From assembly GCF_003286595.3 (NCBI RefSeq), contig NZ_CP132985.1, positions 1,860,001 to 1,924,000 on the forward strand: a stretch of 64,000 nt of DNA, in the 5' to 3' direction. This document shows positions 62,271 to 64,000 of this stretch, piece by piece. A program made the translations under genes and the position numbers. Below the pieces are notes generated by a model. That model ran no database searches. It saw nothing but the letters and a program-made list of their open reading frames with translations, and was not told the origin of the DNA. Origin of the DNA: Aerococcus mictus (lineage in GTDB: Bacteria; Bacillota; Bacilli; Lactobacillales; Aerococcaceae). How positions within the stretch are numbered: position 1 is the stretch's first letter; each line of letters opens with the position of its first letter.

Positions 62271-63698
62271 TTATGATAGTCTCTCTTCTCTAGCCTCGTC
62301 CCAGTGATAGTGATAATTACCTTCTTTGTCACGTCTCTGATAGCTATGAGCACCGAAGTAATCGCGTTGTGCTTGGACCATATTAGCAGATACATTCTCA
62401 TTACGGTAGCTATCAAAGTAACCAATAGCTGATGCCATAGCATTTACTGAAAAGCCATTCATGATTGCATCACTAACTACTTGTCGAATTGCTGTCTGAT
62501 ATTCATTCGTTACACTAGCAAAATAATCATCCAATAAAATATTTTCCAAATCACTTGTCCGTTCATAAGCATGGGCTATTTTATCTAATAGTTCCGCCTG
62601 AATTACGCAGCCAGCACGGAATATTTTAGCAATTTCCTTAGGATTAAGCTCATACCCATAAGATTCATCTGCTAGCTGATAAGCGGAAAAGCCTTGAGCA
62701 TAGGAAATAATCTTAGCAAAATATAGGGTTTGTCTAATTTTTTCAATGTATTTTCCTTTATCACCATCGAATTGAACTTGTGGCCCACTTAAGATATTGG
62801 CTGCCTTTAAACGTTGCTGTTTGAGCTCTGAAACATAACGCATAAAAACGGCCTCGGTGACAACTGTAAGGGGTTGTCCCATATCTAAAGCGGTTTGTGA
62901 GGCCCACTTACCAGTTCCTTTTGAGCGAGCAGCATCTAGGATAACATCAATCATCGGACTACCATCTTCATCATATTGATCTAAAATATTAGCGGTTATC
63001 CCTATTAAATAACTTTTTAATTCTCCCTTATCCCATTCACGGAAAAGATCTGCAATTTCATTAACCGGTAATTTCAAATAGTAACGGAGTAACCAGTAAC
63101 CTTCTGCAATTAATTGACTATCACTATATTCAATTCCGTTATGAATCATTTTTGTAAAGTGTCCCGCGCCACCTTCACCCATGTAAGCAACACAAGGTTC
63201 TCCATCTTGGGGAGCCTTAGCTGCTAAAGCTTCTAATTGCATTTGACAAAGTTCATAACCCCTTTGGCTACCACCAGGCATCAATGCAGCGCCATAGCGA
63301 GCGCCTTCTTCACCACCCGAAACGCCCATGCCAATATAATGTATACCATATGTTTTCACTTTTTCTTCAGTGGCTTCAGTCTCTCTAAAATAAGTATTAC
63401 CGCCATTAACAAGAACGTCTCCCTCATTCAAAAGTGGTAGTAAATGATTAATAGTGTTATCCGTTGCTTCTCCTGCTTTGACCATCATTATTATTTTTCT
63501 AGGTCGCTCGAGTTTAGTAACAAATTCTTCTAAAGAATAAGTAGCAATTAATGGCTTGTCTTCATTCTCTCTAGAAACTTTCTGAGTCACTTCCTTTTCC
63601 CAGTTTACAATAGCCACACGATAATCATAATCTAATAAATTCATAGCAAATCCATAGCCCATAACCCCTAGTCCAATTACTCCAACTTCCGCTTGCAT
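62271..63698 (-). CDS. gnd: 6-phosphogluconate dehydrogenase, decarboxylating, long form
   Basis: A 475-residue NADP-type 6PGDH: VGVIGLGVMGYGFAMNL, GGNTYFRET, GVSGGEEGARYGAALMPGG, HNGIEYSDSQLIAEGY and C-terminal QRDYFGAHSYQR. It converts 6-phosphogluconate to ribulose-5-phosphate. The N-terminal part is somewhat diverged from the housekeeping pattern (MVKAGEATD instead of the usual Ala/Gly-rich form). The ATG at 63698 has AGAGGTG upstream. The epimerase gene ends 28 bases before it, so they form one operon reading towards rpiR. Confidence 0.93.
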   Translation of the reverse strand: MQAEVGVIGLGVMGYGFAMNLLDYDYRVAIVNWEKEVTQKVSRENEDKPLIATYSLEEFVTKLERPRKIIMMVKAGEATDNTINHLLPLLNEGDVLVNGGNTYFRETEATEEKVKTYGIHYIGMGVSGGEEGARYGAALMPGGSQRGYELCQMQLEALAAKAPQDGEPCVAYMGEGGAGHFTKMIHNGIEYSDSQLIAEGYWLLRYYLKLPVNEIADLFREWDKGELKSYLIGITANILDQYDEDGSPMIDVILDAARSKGTGKWASQTALDMGQPLTVVTEAVFMRYVSELKQQRLKAANILSGPQVQFDGDKGKYIEKIRQTLYFAKIISYAQGFSAYQLADESYGYELNPKEIAKIFRAGCVIQAELLDKIAHAYERTSDLENILLDDYFASVTNEYQTAIRQVVSDAIMNGFSVNAMASAIGYFDSYRNENVSANMVQAQRDYFGAHSYQRRDKEGNYHYHWDEAREERLS

Positions 63699-63726
63699 CT
63701 TATTCACCTCTATGATTTTCCTGATT

Positions 63727-64000
63727 TTATTTTCGATTTCTTTTATTAAAAGCTACATCTAAATAACTTCTTAAAAAGACATTAGCCCCGCGACTATAAC
63801 TCTCCCAGTTACCTCCTTGTGGACAAAATAGCTCTGCTGTAAATTCACTAATGCTATTTTCTGCCAATAATTCAGCTATCATCTCAAAATCTACATGTCC
63901 TTTTCCATAAGGAACATGACGGTAATCGCCGGGTAAAGAGTCCTTTAAATGACAACGTCTAATCTGGTTTTTACAGCATTCAAAATCATTTCGAATGAGT
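63727..64000 (-). CDS. Sugar-phosphate isomerase/epimerase, C-terminal part (UlaE/SgaU-like)
   Basis: The last 90 codons of a TIM-barrel sugar-phosphate epimerase that runs off the right edge. Visible motifs are RCHLKDSLPGDYRHVPYGKG, VDFEMIAELL, FTAELFCPQGGNW and YLDVAFNKRN, which match L-xylulose/L-ribulose-5-phosphate 3-epimerases of the UlaE type: metal-binding His-Asp and Glu at the ends of strands. It probably channels pentose phosphates into the pentose phosphate pathway together with gnd. Confidence 0.82.
   Translation of the reverse strand, partial: LIRNDFECCKNQIRRCHLKDSLPGDYRHVPYGKGHVDFEMIAELLAENSISEFTAELFCPQGGNWESYSRGANVFLRSYLDVAFNKRNRK

Overview
The window looks like chromosome from a low-to-medium GC Gram-positive of the order Lactobacillales. 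Evidence is HprK, many PTS permeases, YSIRK-like signal peptides, CcpA-type cre palindromes, and the hprK-lgt-gpsA-galU-trxB run. Gene content and surface-protein style suggest Aerococcaceae, probably Aerococcus; this is an inference from sequence style and was not searched.

Layout. 1-5.8 kb: two co-transcribed cell-surface genes with near-identical signal peptides. One is a collagen-like/SdrD-B-like giant cut by the window edge; the other is a lectin-like/G5 protein with an arginine-rich tail and no LPXTG. 6.3-11.4 kb: core operon hprK-lgt-gpsA-galU-trxB. 12.3-13.0 kb: PspC and holin-like membrane proteins. 13.8-21.4 kb: DNA repair (sbcC, sbcD, uvrA). 22-33 kb: an alpha/beta hydrolase, an internally deleted phosphoesterase lipoprotein, a PadR/DUF1700/DUF4097 operon, a tautomerase, nucleoside hydrolase plus CNT transporter, class III FBPase, an orphan MazE-like antitoxin and FabK. 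34-41 kb: a complete sorbitol PTS operon facing a fructose-6-phosphate aldolase/HAD pair. 41-45 kb: an Fe3+/phosphonate-type ABC importer. 45.3-52.5 kb: a Lac-family PTS operon with a GH1 phospho-glycosidase, a MupG-family (DUF871) protein, DUF3284 and a 51-residue membrane protein. 52.9-64 kb: a mannose-class PTS operon with KDPG aldolase, two 2-hydroxyacid dehydrogenases, two 6-phosphogluconate dehydrogenases and an RpiR regulator, consistent with sugar-acid (gluconate or 2-ketogluconate-like) use.

The most unusual content is a family of about two dozen intergenic hairpin elements, all within 11.5-32.2 kb. They share one architecture: a basal GTGY/RCAC helix, a tandem G-A/G-A internal loop, a two-part arm split by a five-base bulge, a conserved TGGA/TGA internal loop, then further helices. 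The helix sequences differ between subfamilies but both strands change together, while the bulges and loops stay constant. Elements sit in tandem, are inserted inside each other's apical loops, and several start exactly at a TA that belongs to a gene's stop codon, which regenerates TAG. I know of no described family that matches.

The right half (from about 39 kb, strongest after 44.8 kb) is visibly more AT-rich, lacks these elements and consists of sugar-uptake cassettes, which suggests an accessory or later-acquired region.
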